Shown here in pieces: positions 41,892 to 50,365 of a DNA stretch of 64,000 bases. The position numbers and the translations under genes are program-made. This DNA comes from Pantoea sp. alder81 (GTDB lineage Bacteria; Pseudomonadota; Gammaproteobacteria; Enterobacterales; Enterobacteriaceae), in NCBI RefSeq assembly GCF_020179835.1, contig NZ_JAIUDA010000005.1, forward strand, positions 62,001-126,000, in the 5' to 3' direction. How positions within the stretch are numbered: position 1 is the first letter of the stretch; every line of letters begins with the position of its first letter. Below the pieces are notes generated by a model, which searched no databases, was not told the origin of the DNA, and saw only the letters and a list, made by a program, of their open reading frames with translations.

Positions 41892-43328
41892 TTACGCCTC
41901 TAACCCCGCGTTATGCATGCCGCGGCGCAGCGTGAAGTTCACGCCCATGGTCAGGAACGGATCCGGCGGATTCCACTCTGGCTTCGGCAGTGACAGCAGG
42001 TAATCAATCGTATCGTTGCGTTTACCGGCCAGCCAGTCGGCCAGCATGGTGCCCATGGCGGTACAGCGTACGGTGCCGAGACCATTACAGCCCAGCGCGC
42101 CATACACATTCTTGCGCAGTTCGCCGAACAGGCTGGAACCGTTGCGCGTCATACCTAAACCGCCGCCCCAGGTGTGCTCGAAAGGCACATCTTTCAAGGT
42201 TGGATAGCGACGTTCGAAGGACTGGCGATGGGTTTGGCGATACTTCTCGGTGTAGCCCGGCTTGTGGCGTCCATCTTCGTTGAAGCTGAAGCTGTTACGA
42301 ATCAGGATGCGATTGTCATGGGTACGACGCGACGTGGTGCCAAACGGATCCGCTGGAATGATGCCCCAGAAATCCTCACCCCCAATGCTGTCCTGCTCGG
42401 ACTTGGTCAGCGGACGAGTCAGGCTGCCGTAAGTGAAGATTGGGAAAATAGTGCGTGGACCAAAACCAAAATGGGTACCAAAGGCGTTATTGCCCAGAAT
42501 CAGCTTATCGGCAGTGATGCGACCGGTGGCGTGATGCAGGACGATCTGCGGTTCATACTCAATCGCGGTGATGGCGGTGTCTTCATACAGCGTGACGTTT
42601 TCCGGCAAGCTGTCTGCCAGACCTTTCACCAGGCCTGAAGGCTGAACCAGAATCGTGCCCGGCGTGTAGAGTGCTTTGCGATAGAAGCTGGTGCCGAAAA
42701 TATCTTTCAGCGCGCTGCCTTCGATGATTTTGCACTTCTCACCCAAAGCCTCAAGTCCTCCACGATAAGCATCCAGCACCGCTATGCCGCTGTCTTCAAC
42801 CGCCGCCTGATACTTACCGGAGTGGCGCATATGCGCGTCGGTAATATTATGCTCTTCCACCAGATCCTTCAGGATACGCTGGCCGGTCTGGTTCAGATTG
42901 AGAATATTGCGGGCAACAGTTTTATCACCGATATAATCCGGTGCGCTGATGTCGTGCGGCACGTCGATCAGGAAGCCTGCATTACGTCCAGACGTACCAA
43001 ATCCAACTTGCTGAGCCTCGACCAGAATCACCTGATCGTTAGGGAAGTTCAGCGCTAAACGACGCGCCGCCGCCAGACCAGCAAAACCGCCGCCGATCAC
43101 CACCCATGGCGCTTTGGCATCACCGACCAGCGCGGGCTTAGGAATACGCTTCTGACTGGTGTGGAACCAACCCGGCGTTGGATCATCGGAAGGCAACGCA
43201 TCAATGCGCAGTAACGATTCAGGATCGTTTGGCAGATTGTCTGTCAACAGCGTTGCGCCACCGCCCGCGGCAATGACTCCGGCACCGATTCCTGTGCCCA
43301 CCAACAATTTCCTTCTGGAAATACCCAT
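41892..43328 (-). CDS. Tat-exported DAO-type FAD-dependent oxidoreductase
   Basis: 478 residues. The N-terminus SRRKLLVGTGIGAGVIAAGG is a twin-arginine signal or signal-anchor. FAD-binding GGGFAGLAAARRLAL lies near residue 78, then SGRNAGF as in gamma-glutamylputrescine oxidases (PuuB-like), and a C-terminal CNGLGTVRCTAMG. It likely oxidises an amine or amino acid in the periplasm or at the membrane, which is unusual because most DAO-family enzymes are cytoplasmic. It is transcribed alone from a promoter containing a 14-base palindrome. Confidence 0.85.
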   Translation of the reverse strand: MGISRRKLLVGTGIGAGVIAAGGGATLLTDNLPNDPESLLRIDALPSDDPTPGWFHTSQKRIPKPALVGDAKAPWVVIGGGFAGLAAARRLALNFPNDQVILVEAQQVGFGTSGRNAGFLIDVPHDISAPDYIGDKTVARNILNLNQTGQRILKDLVEEHNITDAHMRHSGKYQAAVEDSGIAVLDAYRGGLEALGEKCKIIEGSALKDIFGTSFYRKALYTPGTILVQPSGLVKGLADSLPENVTLYEDTAITAIEYEPQIVLHHATGRITADKLILGNNAFGTHFGFGPRTIFPIFTYGSLTRPLTKSEQDSIGGEDFWGIIPADPFGTTSRRTHDNRILIRNSFSFNEDGRHKPGYTEKYRQTHRQSFERRYPTLKDVPFEHTWGGGLGMTRNGSSLFGELRKNVYGALGCNGLGTVRCTAMGTMLADWLAGKRNDTIDYLLSLPKPEWNPPDPFLTMGVNFTLRRGMHNAGLEA

Positions 43329-43450
43329 GTAAAAAAGACTCCTCGATGCAGATAAGATGTTCTAAAAATTTCCTGCGCTGCCTGAATTCGGGTCAGTTAG
43401 CGACGTTACGCATTGCTTAAAAATGTGTGTCTAATGTTTCTAGGTATATT

Positions 43451-43464
43451 TCATGTATACATGA
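43451..43464. promoter_or_regulatory. Perfect palindrome upstream of the DAO oxidase gene
   Basis: TCATGTATACATGA is its own reverse complement, 123 bases before the oxidase start. It could be an operator of a dimeric regulator. The rest of the 403-base gap 43329-43731 holds no supported gene. Confidence 0.4.
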
Positions 43465-43621
43465 TGTATTCAGATTATTTCGATTTGTAAAATCCGTGTC
43501 AACCCTGTTTTGTGTAGGTGATAAAAATGTGATTTGGGTGATTGGACTTTTCTTGTTCAGCTTTAAAGGGCACAGCAGTGAGGGGCGTACGGAACTTTTG
43601 TCAGAATAGAGCATGAAGCAG

Positions 43622-43659
43622 AGAGCCAACACCGCTGTGAAGGCGGTAAAGTTGGCTCT
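43622..43659 (-). terminator. Extended hairpin downstream of the cupin gene
   Basis: AGAGCCAAC pairs with GTTGGCTCT, and an inner ACCGC pairs with GCGGT, giving a long two-step stem 73 bases past the cupin stop on the minus strand. No T run. Confidence 0.45.
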
Positions 43660-43731
43660 ATGAAAGATGGAAGTTGAGGGGAGAATGTATCAATAAGAGA
43701 TTAATTCACTTCGTTATGCGCCTGACTGAAC

Positions 43732-44088
43732 TTAACTGGCATCGAAAATAACGTAAAGCTTACGCATGGTGCTCTCAATCACCCAGGTGCCTTCGGTGTT
43801 GGCTTCGAAGAAGAAAGAATCACCCGGCTTGAAATTGAGAGTCGCTTCACCGTCTGGCGTAAACGAGCCGCTACCATTAAGGAAGTGCATGATTTCAGCT
43901 TGTTTAACCGAACGGCGATATGAGCCTACTGCACACTCGAAAATACCGGTATCGATGTCTTCTTTACCCGGAATCACCTTTTGGATGCCGGAGAGGGCAA
44001 TGCTCCCGCTACCCGGCAAGCCCTCAACGTTGCCCCAGGGTTCCATCTCTTGAATTGTGGCGGCCTGTTCGATTTTCTGCACTTTCAT
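43732..44088 (-). CDS. Cupin-domain protein (DUF861-like)
   Basis: 118 residues of the DUF861 / ureidoglycine-aminohydrolase-type cupin group: GIFECAVGSYRRSVKQAEIMHFLNGSG-type strand pair and FKPGDSFFFEANTEGTW (short segments EIMHFLNGSG and KPGDSFFF are seen). ATG at 44088 (MKVQKIEQ) has AGGA upstream; the longer Cys-rich leader from 44160 is not supported. Such cupins often sit in amine- and amino-acid-oxidation clusters, as here, but no reaction is assigned. Confidence 0.8.
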   Translation of the reverse strand: MKVQKIEQAATIQEMEPWGNVEGLPGSGSIALSGIQKVIPGKEDIDTGIFECAVGSYRRSVKQAEIMHFLNGSGSFTPDGEATLNFKPGDSFFFEANTEGTWVIESTMRKLYVIFDAS

Positions 44089-44264
44089 CAGTTCTATTCC
44101 TGTAATAAGTGACAAACGACACCCGCCACAACGGCAAGGTGCATTGGAGAAGAAATTCAATTCAGATTAGGGGATTGCAGTAAAACCTGAGGATGCTTAT
44201 TGCCGCGCAAATAACACATTTGCATGATTATTTGCGCGGCTTTGGCAGAAACTTTTGTCGTTAC

Positions 44265-45032
44265 TTATCCGGCGGCCTGACAACAGGCACAAGGTTGCGC
44301 CACGGTATTCCCTAATACACGGCGCAGGAAATCTTGCGTGCGCGCTTCTTGCGGTCGCAGTAAGAGGTTATCAGCAGGACCTTGCTCCACAATCTGTCCG
44401 CTGTGCAGGAAGCAGACACGATCGGCCACCTCACGGGCGAACTGCATTTCATGCGTTACCACGATCATGGTCATCCCTTCACGGGCGAGATTGCGCATGA
44501 CCTGCAGCACTTCACCCACTAATTCGGGGTCAAGCGCAGAAGTGGGCTCATCAAACAGAATCGCTTTGGGCTGCAGAGCCAGCGTGCGGGCAATCGCCAC
44601 GCGCTGTTGCTGACCGCCGGATAACTGGTTCGGCCATGCGTTGATTTTCTCGGCCAGACCCACCATCGCCAGTAAATCTTTGGCGCGCTTTTCCGCCACG
44701 TTGCGGGATTCACCGTTGACGTGAATCGGACCTTCCATCACGTTTTCCAACACGCTGCGATGCGGGAAGAGGTTGAAGCGCTGGAATACCATGCCAATCT
44801 GACGGCGCAGATCGTTAATGCTCTTGTGCTTGTTGTTAACGCGCTGGCCCAGTACGGTGATATCGCCACCTTCATAGGTTTCAAGGCCGTTGATGCAGCG
44901 CAGTATGGTCGATTTACCTGAACCCGAGGGGCCAATCAGGCAAACCACTTCGCCTTCGCTGACCTTGAAACTCACGCCCTTCAGCACCTCAATAGGGCCG
45001 AATTTTTTGTGTACTTCATGAATTTCAATCAT
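44265..45032 (-). CDS. Polar amino-acid ABC transporter ATP-binding protein (GlnQ type)
   Basis: 255 residues with Walker [10 protein letters not shown], signature LSGGQQQR, Walker B AILFDEPTS, SALDP and VTHEM. It begins one base after the permease stop, so the two are co-translated. The C-terminus has an unusual CACCQAAG cysteine-rich end. It works with the permease at 45034 and the divergently encoded binding protein at 45975. Confidence 0.92.
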   Translation of the reverse strand: MIEIHEVHKKFGPIEVLKGVSFKVSEGEVVCLIGPSGSGKSTILRCINGLETYEGGDITVLGQRVNNKHKSINDLRRQIGMVFQRFNLFPHRSVLENVMEGPIHVNGESRNVAEKRAKDLLAMVGLAEKINAWPNQLSGGQQQRVAIARTLALQPKAILFDEPTSALDPELVGEVLQVMRNLAREGMTMIVVTHEMQFAREVADRVCFLHSGQIVEQGPADNLLLRPQEARTQDFLRRVLGNTVAQPCACCQAAG

Positions 45033-45033
45033 C

Positions 45034-45684
45034 TCAAGCCCCTTTTATCTGACGTTTTTCCAGCTTCTTAGTGAGTGCCAGTAGCGGCAGGCAAAGTACC
45101 AGATACAGCAGCGCCACCAGCGTGTACACCGTGGTGTTATCGAAGGTTGAGGCGGCAATGAGTTGGCCTTGACGTGTCATTTCAGTGACCGCGATGGTTG
45201 AGGCAAGTGCAGAGTCCTTAAGCATCATCACCAACGTATTGCTGAACGGCGGCAAGGCAACGTGAAACGCCTGTGGCAGCACCACGCGGCGCATGGCTTT
45301 GCCATAACTCATGCCCATCGAGCGCGCGGCTTCAAGTTGCCCGCGATCCACCGATTCGATGCCCGCTCGGAATATTTCAGCGATATAGGTCGAAAAGCAA
45401 AAGGCTATACCAATGACACTGGCCTGAAATGAGGTGAGGGTGATGCCAATATCCGGGAAGACAAAGTAGATATAAAACAACACCACAATCATCGGCAGGC
45501 CACGCGTAATGTTAATAATGGTGGCGATGGGCCAGGAAATAATTTTCCACGGGCACATCTTCGCTGCGGCAAAGACTAACCCTAATGGCGTGCTGATAAT
45601 CAGAGACAAAATGGTGATATAGATCGTCATTTCAGCCCCTTTCAATAAAAAGGGCAGATAAACGTGGATGTTGCTCCAGTCCAT
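45034..45684 (-). CDS. Polar amino-acid ABC transporter permease
   Basis: 216 residues with five membrane segments and the EAA loop QLEAARSMGMSYGKAMRRVVLPQAF. AGGAG precedes the ATG. As the only permease of this set it probably acts as a homodimer with the ATPase at 44265. It is transcribed divergently from its binding protein, with both promoters under the same pair of palindromes. Confidence 0.9.
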   Translation of the reverse strand: MDWSNIHVYLPFLLKGAEMTIYITILSLIISTPLGLVFAAAKMCPWKIISWPIATIINITRGLPMIVVLFYIYFVFPDIGITLTSFQASVIGIAFCFSTYIAEIFRAGIESVDRGQLEAARSMGMSYGKAMRRVVLPQAFHVALPPFSNTLVMMLKDSALASTIAVTEMTRQGQLIAASTFDNTTVYTLVALLYLVLCLPLLALTKKLEKRQIKGA

Positions 45685-45731
45685 CGTGTACTCCTGCGTC
45701 GTTGTGTCACCTGGAAAAGTGAGGTCACTAT

Positions 45732-45745
45732 TTCATTATAATGAA
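45732..45745. promoter_or_regulatory. Operator palindrome 1 in the ABC transporter promoter
   Basis: TTCATTATAATGAA is a perfect 14-base palindrome 48 bases before the permease start. A second copy is at 45920-45937. The ATAATGAA core resembles the known PuuR recognition sequence, and a PuuR-like regulator is encoded at 46728. Confidence 0.6.
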
Positions 45746-45919
45746 TATCGTTGTTGGCAAATCTCTGTCAATCATTACCCGTAATTTAGAGATAGCGTTT
45801 ACTTATATCGCCCATACGAACAAGCTATAGGTGTGATATTCAGTGAAATCAAAGACTTTATTGTTTATTTGTGAGTTAGCGCATTTTCATCAAATAAAAC
45901 ATTGACAGCAGGTGGACAA

Positions 45920-45937
45920 TTTTCATTATAGTGAAAA
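45920..45937. promoter_or_regulatory. Operator palindrome 2 in the ABC transporter promoter
   Basis: TTTTCATTATAGTGAAAA differs from a perfect palindrome at one base pair and repeats the TTCATTATA core of 45732-45745. It lies 38 bases before the binding-protein start. Two such sites, one near each divergent start, fit coordinated repression of both transporter halves and the downstream regulator. Confidence 0.6.
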
Positions 45938-45974
45938 AGAGCGTTATCCTTTTCATTGCATCCAGGAGTGAGTC

Positions 45975-46724
45975 ATGTCTGCCATTCGTTCCCAGTTAAT
46001 GATCCTAAGCCTGACGGCTGCGATAAGTCTTAATGCCAGCGCCGCAGTGTTGACCGCAGGTTCACCGCCTTCGAGTGCCCCAACCACCTTCTTAAATACG
46101 CAGACGGGCAAGATTGAGGGTTTTATGCCGGATGTGGCCGCAGAAGTGGCTAAACGTGAGCATTTGGACATCCAATACAGCGCAATCCCTTTTTCAACGC
46201 TGATACAATCAGTTATTGCCGGCAAGATAGACATGATTGTGGCGGGAATGACACCCACTGAAGAGCGCGCTAAACGTATTACTTTCTCTCAGCCCGTGAC
46301 TGCTTTTGGCGCCGGCTTAATCGTGCGGGATGACAACAAAAAAACCTTCAACTCCTGGCAGGATCTTAAGGGGGAGGTGGTCGGAACCATGGCCGGTACG
46401 GATTACACGCAAAGCCTGATGGCCAGCGGTATCGCCAAAGAGGTCAAGGTCTATGACAGTCCGGCAGATATGACGCGAGATTTATCGCTGGGCCGTGTTG
46501 CGGCGGGATTAAACGACTATCCGATATTAAAAGCGCAGGAAAAAGCGGGTGGCTTAAAAGGCATGCACGTGGTGGATGGCTATAAACCTGAAACTGTTTC
46601 CCCAATGGCGTTTGGCGTGAAGAAAGGCAACGATGCGTTAATGGCGCAGATCAACAGCGCGTTAACCAGCATGAAAGATGACGGCACCTTGCAGACAATT
46701 AAAACCAAATGGGGCATGCCCTGA
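45975..46724 (+). CDS. Polar amino-acid ABC transporter periplasmic binding protein
   Basis: 249 residues with signal peptide (SAIRSQLMILSLTAAISLNASA) and a family-3 binding fold (KIEGFMPDVAAEVAKRE, AGMTPTEERAKRITFSQPV, VGTMAGTDYTQSL). CAGGAG precedes the ATG. The ligand should be an amino acid, opine or polyamine conjugate, to be oxidised by the DAO-type enzyme encoded two genes downstream. Confidence 0.88.
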   Translation: MSAIRSQLMILSLTAAISLNASAAVLTAGSPPSSAPTTFLNTQTGKIEGFMPDVAAEVAKREHLDIQYSAIPFSTLIQSVIAGKIDMIVAGMTPTEERAKRITFSQPVTAFGAGLIVRDDNKKTFNSWQDLKGEVVGTMAGTDYTQSLMASGIAKEVKVYDSPADMTRDLSLGRVAAGLNDYPILKAQEKAGGLKGMHVVDGYKPETVSPMAFGVKKGNDALMAQINSALTSMKDDGTLQTIKTKWGMP

Positions 46725-46727
46725 TTC

Positions 46728-47381
46728 ATGACACCTTTAAACTCAGCTGACAGGGACGCTAACGGAATTCAGCCGATGAAAAAAGCACCGGGTATCAAAG
46801 GGGAATCAGGCGCGCTGGAAGCGGATATCGGATCTCGCGTAAAACGTGTGCGCAAAGCGCGGAATATGACGATTACTGAACTGGCGCTGCTGGCGAATGT
46901 TTCTGCAGGAGCGATCAGTCAGATCGAACGTAATCTGACGAATCCCACGGTACGCGTGCTGGAGCAGCTGCGTCTGGTATTAAAAGTTCCCCTTTCGGCT
47001 TTTCTGGAGGAAGCCGAAACTCCCCCTCGTGGTGCTGAGCATTATGTCCGACGGGCAGTCGAACGCCCGCACTTTAACGTCGGTAAGCAGGGCATTTCAA
47101 AGCAGATGCTCTCTCCCTCGGGCGACCACGATTTACAGTTTATGTTCATCAATATCCCGGCTGGCGTGCAGTCCGCTGAGATGTTAATGGGTAAGGGGGA
47201 AAAAGCAGGTTTAGTCATGGCGGGTGAACTGACGCTGGAGATAGACGGCGACACTGTGTGTTTGTCGCAGGGTGACAGTTTTCAATTCCAGAGCCATCTC
47301 CCGCACAACATTTTTAACCCGACGTCCAGTGACGCCACTGTGTTGTGGATCATGCATATTTCCTCTGAGCAACATTTATAA
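46728..47381 (+). CDS. XRE-cupin transcriptional regulator (PuuR-like)
   Basis: 217 residues: helix-turn-helix (MTITELALLANVSAGAISQIER) at about 48-70 and a C-terminal cupin sensor (LVMAGELTLEIDGD, LSQGDSFQFQS, LPHNIFNP). This is the PuuR architecture, a repressor of gamma-glutamyl-putrescine catabolism, and the operators at 45732 and 45920 resemble PuuR sites. The start three bases after the binding-protein stop implies co-transcription; an alternative ATG at 46776 has a slightly better ribosome site. Confidence 0.87.
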   Translation: MTPLNSADRDANGIQPMKKAPGIKGESGALEADIGSRVKRVRKARNMTITELALLANVSAGAISQIERNLTNPTVRVLEQLRLVLKVPLSAFLEEAETPPRGAEHYVRRAVERPHFNVGKQGISKQMLSPSGDHDLQFMFINIPAGVQSAEMLMGKGEKAGLVMAGELTLEIDGDTVCLSQGDSFQFQSHLPHNIFNPTSSDATVLWIMHISSEQHL

Positions 47382-47399
47382 AGGTCAGGATTGAACATC

Positions 47400-48728
47400 A
47401 TGCGCATCAACGTGAATACCGTAGCAGACAGTGAAACCTTCCCCAGTGCGGTGGATGTCATCGTCATTGGCGGCGGGATTATCGGCACTTCTATCAGTTA
47501 TGAACTGGCAAAGCAGGGCGTTTCCGTGGCGCTGTTTGAAAAAGGCGTGATCGGTGGCGAACAGTCGGGACGCAACTGGGGTTGGGTCCGTCAGCAAAAC
47601 CGCGATCTGTATGAGCTGCCGATGGCGATGCGCAGTTTGCAGCGCTGGGAAGCGTTGAGCGGGGAAATCGGACTCGATCTTGGCTTCAGCCGCCAGGGAA
47701 TCACTTACGGCACATTGAGTGAAGCGGATGTGGCGCGCTGGGAAGCCTGGGGCAAGCAGGCGAAACAAATTGGTTTTGTCAGCCATTTATTGACGGGCAA
47801 AGAGACGCGCGATCGCATTGGCGAGCAGGCCCAATGGGTTGGCGGCGTCTGGTCACCGACTGATGCCCGTGCTGAACCTTCCATGGCCGCACCGGCGATC
47901 GCTACGGGTGCAAAAAATTTGGGTGCTTCGGTACACCAGAACTGCGCGGTGCGTGGATTGGATATCAGTGGCGGGCGTGTGACCGGCGTATGGACCGAGC
48001 GTGGCTTAGTGAAAGCGAATCGGGTGATCTGCTGTGGTGGTGCATGGAGTTCCCGCTTCTGCAAACAGTACGGTGTTGAACTGCCGAGCGCCAATATATT
48101 GGGTACGGCGTTTAAAACCACAGCGGCACCGGAAGTCATCAAAGGCTGTATTAGCATCGGCGGTTTATGCATTCGCCGTCGTCAGGATGGCAGTTACACC
48201 GTGGCGCTTTCCGGACGTGGCCAGATCGATCTGGCTCCGCAAAATATCCGCTATGCCACCAAGTTTTATCCGATGTATCGCAGCAAAATTGCGAAAAAAC
48301 TCAAAGTGCGTATCAACGGTTCGTTCTTCAATGGCCCGGAAGCCGCGGGTTCCTGGTCGAATCAGGGATTATCGCCGTTCGAAAAGATTAGGGTGCTGGA
48401 TCCCGCCGGCGATCCTTCGATTGTGCAGGAAGCGATGCAGATGCTGATTCAGTTTTACCCCGAACTCAAAGGGATCAAAGTGGATCATGCGTGGGGCGGC
48501 TGGATCGATACCACGCCAGATCTGGTGCCTGTTATTGATGAGATGTCAGATGTACCCGGACTGTTTATTGCCTCTGGCTTCAGTGGTCATGGGTTCGGTA
48601 TCGGCCCGGGTGCGGGATTACTCTGCGCGCAGATGGTGAATAACCAACCGCTGTTCACCGATGCTGAACCTTACAGTCTGGCGCGTTTTGCCAAAGGGAA
48701 TGCGATTCGCGAACCGCAGATGATGTAA
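47400..48728 (+). CDS. DAO-family FAD-dependent oxidoreductase
   Basis: 442 residues, cytoplasmic. FAD-binding GGGIIGTSISYELAKQG is near residue 22, then EQSGRNWGWVRQQNRD, and the C-terminal GFSGHGFGIGPGAG that closes over the flavin in glycine/D-amino-acid oxidase relatives. ATG at 47400 has AGGA nine bases upstream; TTG at 47391 is a weaker option. It is last in the binding-protein/regulator/oxidase operon and probably oxidises the transported ligand to an imino acid with release of peroxide. Confidence 0.87.
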   Translation: MRINVNTVADSETFPSAVDVIVIGGGIIGTSISYELAKQGVSVALFEKGVIGGEQSGRNWGWVRQQNRDLYELPMAMRSLQRWEALSGEIGLDLGFSRQGITYGTLSEADVARWEAWGKQAKQIGFVSHLLTGKETRDRIGEQAQWVGGVWSPTDARAEPSMAAPAIATGAKNLGASVHQNCAVRGLDISGGRVTGVWTERGLVKANRVICCGGAWSSRFCKQYGVELPSANILGTAFKTTAAPEVIKGCISIGGLCIRRRQDGSYTVALSGRGQIDLAPQNIRYATKFYPMYRSKIAKKLKVRINGSFFNGPEAAGSWSNQGLSPFEKIRVLDPAGDPSIVQEAMQMLIQFYPELKGIKVDHAWGGWIDTTPDLVPVIDEMSDVPGLFIASGFSGHGFGIGPGAGLLCAQMVNNQPLFTDAEPYSLARFAKGNAIREPQMM

Positions 48729-48790
48729 AGGCTTGAAGGATAGTTAGCGATCTTGGCATCCGTGACGCCATGCTCGCTTAAAAAGTGAAA

Positions 48791-48808
48791 GGCGGCCTGC
48801 AGGCCGCC
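48791..48808. terminator. Hairpin between converging oxidase and chemoreceptor genes
   Basis: GGCGGCCT and AGGCCGCC are perfect 8-base arms flanking GC. It lies between the plus-strand oxidase and the minus-strand chemoreceptor and may end both. Confidence 0.6.
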
Positions 48809-48832
48809 TCCTCATTGCTAACGGGTGATCAC

Positions 48833-50119
48833 CTAAACATCCAGTCTATGGATCACGTTCACAAACTCATGTACGCCACTGTTGATCTCACGCAGACTGC
48901 GTGACAACACGCTGATTTTTTCCTGCTCGGTCACCACAAACTGCTTCACTTCACCCAACTGTTGCTCCATCTGATGAATCAAACTGGCGTTGTGCTCCAC
49001 GACCTGAGTGATCTTTTTGGTTGCGCTGGAGGTGGAAGCCGCCAGACGCCGCACTTCGTCCGCTACCACACTAAATCCACGCCCAGCTTCACCGGCGCGT
49101 GCGGCTTCAATCGCGGCATTTAATGCCAGAATATTGGTTTGCGAAGCTATCAGGTTGATGGTTTCCACCACTTCATTGATGCTTTTCGCCGAGGCATTTA
49201 ACTGCGTGCCAATATCGGTGGCGGCATTGACCTGCACCGCCACCAGACCGGAGTTGCGGATGGTTTCATCCAGCACTTCGTTAGCGTTATCGGTAATTTG
49301 CGAGGTTTGTTCCGAAGTGGTGAGGGCGATATCGGCTACACGTTTTGCTGCTTCGACACGGGCGGTGATATCGGAAGCGATCTTAATCACCTTGTACACT
49401 TTGCCATCGGCATCAAACACCGGGTTGTAGCTCGCTTCGAGCCAGATGCGCTCGCCACCTGCGGTCTTACGCTCAAAGCGACCGACGAAATGCTGCCCTT
49501 TAGCAATTTTGCGCCAGAACTCCGGGTTTTCACGATAGAAGTTATCGAAGCAAAACAGGCGATGATGCTGACCGACAATGGTTTTCAGCTCGTATCCCAT
49601 ATGAGTCAGGAAGTTGGCATTGGCCGTCAGAATATGACCATCTGGGGTGAATTCAATCACCGCCATAGAGCGGTCGAGCGCAGTGATCACCGCCTCTTTG
49701 TGCTCCAGTTCTTCATGGCGGGCGGTGATATCGCTGGCGACCTTAATGACCTTGTAGACTTTGCCTTTATCATCGCTCACCGGGAAGTACGTTGCGCTCA
49801 GGTAGAAACGTTGGCGTTGTTTATTAAAGCGCTCAAAGATTCCAGTGACGGATTCGCCGGAAGCCAGCGTCTGCCAAAAAGCAAAGTATTCTGATGACTG
49901 GCTGTAAGTCGGGCTGCAGAAAATGCGGTGATGTTGTCCCTGAATTTCATGCAGGCTGTAGCCGGTGACATCGAGAAAGAGTGGGTTGGCACTGAGGATT
50001 TCCCCGCTGGGCGTAAACTCAATCCATGCCACATGTTGCTTGATTGCATTGATATCTTTGAGTACATCGCCACTTTTATAAAATGGCAGAGAAAGGCTGG
50101 ATTTCTTCACCCCAAACAT
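48833..50119 (-). CDS. Soluble double-PAS chemoreceptor (BdlA-like)
   Basis: 428 residues with no membrane segment. Two PAS/PAC units (about 20-140 and 145-262) share the pattern [11 protein letters not shown]...[16 protein letters not shown] and [11 protein letters not shown]...[16 protein letters not shown], each ending in YKVIK-A-SDITAR. They are followed by a short signalling domain with the tip [21 protein letters not shown]. The layout matches Pseudomonas BdlA, which links c-di-GMP and redox cues to biofilm dispersal. The signalling domain is about half normal length and no methylation helices of the usual extent are present. Confidence 0.88.
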   Translation of the reverse strand: MFGVKKSSLSLPFYKSGDVLKDINAIKQHVAWIEFTPSGEILSANPLFLDVTGYSLHEIQGQHHRIFCSPTYSQSSEYFAFWQTLASGESVTGIFERFNKQRQRFYLSATYFPVSDDKGKVYKVIKVASDITARHEELEHKEAVITALDRSMAVIEFTPDGHILTANANFLTHMGYELKTIVGQHHRLFCFDNFYRENPEFWRKIAKGQHFVGRFERKTAGGERIWLEASYNPVFDADGKVYKVIKIASDITARVEAAKRVADIALTTSEQTSQITDNANEVLDETIRNSGLVAVQVNAATDIGTQLNASAKSINEVVETINLIASQTNILALNAAIEAARAGEAGRGFSVVADEVRRLAASTSSATKKITQVVEHNASLIHQMEQQLGEVKQFVVTEQEKISVLSRSLREINSGVHEFVNVIHRLDV

Positions 50120-50365
50120 GTGTGACCTCAGGCGATATTATGTCATTGAACATAATGCGTGCAGCTTTTTGCCGCTCCGCTGAATTTCCACAGCCGAACA
50201 CTTATCTTACGAATGTGTTTCTCTGCGCGTACGCAGGCTGGGGGTATTGAGTTATGGCTGCCTGATGTTGAGATAAACGGACCGGTTGTGGTCCGCTTTG
50301 ATTAAAGTATCTTAATTATCGGCGCGCTTTCCAGAACATTTAACTAAAATGCATGAAAAAGCGTT

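Noticed and set aside
43417..43632. Possible small genes on both strands in the gap 43329-43731
   Set aside because: Both frames lack ribosome sites and their composition is like translated AT-rich intergenic DNA.
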